Source: Propionibacteriaceae bacterium (GTDB taxonomy: Bacteria; Actinomycetota; Actinomycetes; Propionibacteriales; Propionibacteriaceae). Taken from it: 13,186 nt of DNA. The notes under the pieces are model-generated. The model did not search any database and was not told the DNA's origin. It saw nothing but the letters and a program-made list of their open reading frames with translations. Where the stretch lies: NCBI GenBank assembly GCA_030538175.1, contig JAUNUL010000003.1:13748-26933 (forward strand), given 5' to 3'. Below are positions 12,943-13,186 of the stretch, piece by piece (the stretch's first letter is position 1; every line of letters begins with the position of its first letter). The position numbers and the translations under genes were made by a program.

Positions 12943-13186
12943 ATGACTGACGTGCGGTTTGCTCTCTTCGGCCCGCAGGCTGACGCCTGGCTTGGCGCCC
13001 TCTCCCAGCGAGTCCAGGAGAACATGGCCGAACCCGACCAGGCCAACCTCTGGGTCGTCAACGCCGAAGAGGCGCCGAAGGAAGTGCCGGATGGCTGCCA
13101 CGTGGTGGCGTTCGCCCTGGGCGTCGAATACGAGAGTGACCTGCCGAACCTGTGGGAGACCGTCGAGACCCCCGAGCGCTGGATGC
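12943..13186 (+). CDS. Unidentified protein, N-terminal 81 residues (3' end outside window)
   Basis: The frame opens at ATG 12943 with AAGGAG six bases upstream and stays open to the window edge. It begins MTDVRFALFGPQADAWLGAL and continues with an acidic sequence including LWVVNAEEAPKEVPDGCHVV and ESDLPNLWETVETPERWM. There is no signal peptide or membrane segment, so it is probably cytosolic. The pattern of short beta strands (VRFALFG, NLWVVNA, CHVVAFALG) alternating with helices suggests an alpha/beta fold. I do not recognise a family, and too little is visible to assign one. Dyad C upstream, shared with the cbb/two-component promoter region, hints that it may belong to the same regulon. 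Confidence 0.7.
   Translation, partial: MTDVRFALFGPQADAWLGALSQRVQENMAEPDQANLWVVNAEEAPKEVPDGCHVVAFALGVEYESDLPNLWETVETPERWM

Overview
The window is very GC-rich and its genes use Shine-Dalgarno sites such as AAGGGGG, AAGGAG and GGAGG. It carries an FprA-type ferredoxin reductase, a Tat-exported protein, GAF-type NarL/FixJ two-component genes and several TANNNT boxes placed for leaderless transcripts. All of this points to a chromosomal segment of a high-GC actinobacterium. A Propionibacteriaceae-like or related autotrophy-capable lineage is my guess, and no rRNA or other taxonomic marker is present. I see no tRNA, rRNA, CRISPR array, insertion sequence or prophage.

Layout. Positions 1-387 (minus): N-terminal part of an IclR-family regulator, cut by the window edge. 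633-2510 (plus): a 625-aa membrane protein joining a PycTM/DUF5706-like membrane module to a DUF3616-like beta-propeller. 2538-3728 (minus): acetylornithine deacetylase, ArgE type. 3893-3985 (plus): a 30-aa one-helix membrane microprotein followed by a perfect intrinsic terminator. 4262-5596 (plus): FprA-type ferredoxin/adrenodoxin-NADP+ reductase with a long structured leader. 5768-6346 (plus): a Tat-exported six-cysteine protein. 6375-7763 (minus): MATE/DinF-type exporter, divergent from 7812-8681 (plus), a lipoprotein of unknown function.

8723-10729 (minus) is a two-gene Calvin-Benson-Bassham unit: class I fructose-1,6-bisphosphatase followed by phosphoribulokinase. It diverges from 10884-12811 (plus), an overlapping NarL/FixJ response regulator and soluble GAF histidine kinase pair. 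The 154-bp gap between the two units holds two dyads of the form A(A/C)TCAC-N8/10-GTGATT. A third related dyad lies beyond the kinase, before an unidentified gene cut by the right edge (12943-13186).

How they fit together. Phosphoribulokinase makes the RuBisCO substrate, and the bisphosphatase regenerates precursors for it. The divergent two-component system and the shared dyads suggest local control of the cbbF-cbbP unit, which is inference. RuBisCO itself is not in the window. The most unusual single gene is the PycTM-like/DUF3616-like fusion, which looks like a membrane effector or sensor with an extracytoplasmic propeller and has no nucleotide cyclase beside it. The other genes look like independent housekeeping or transport units.
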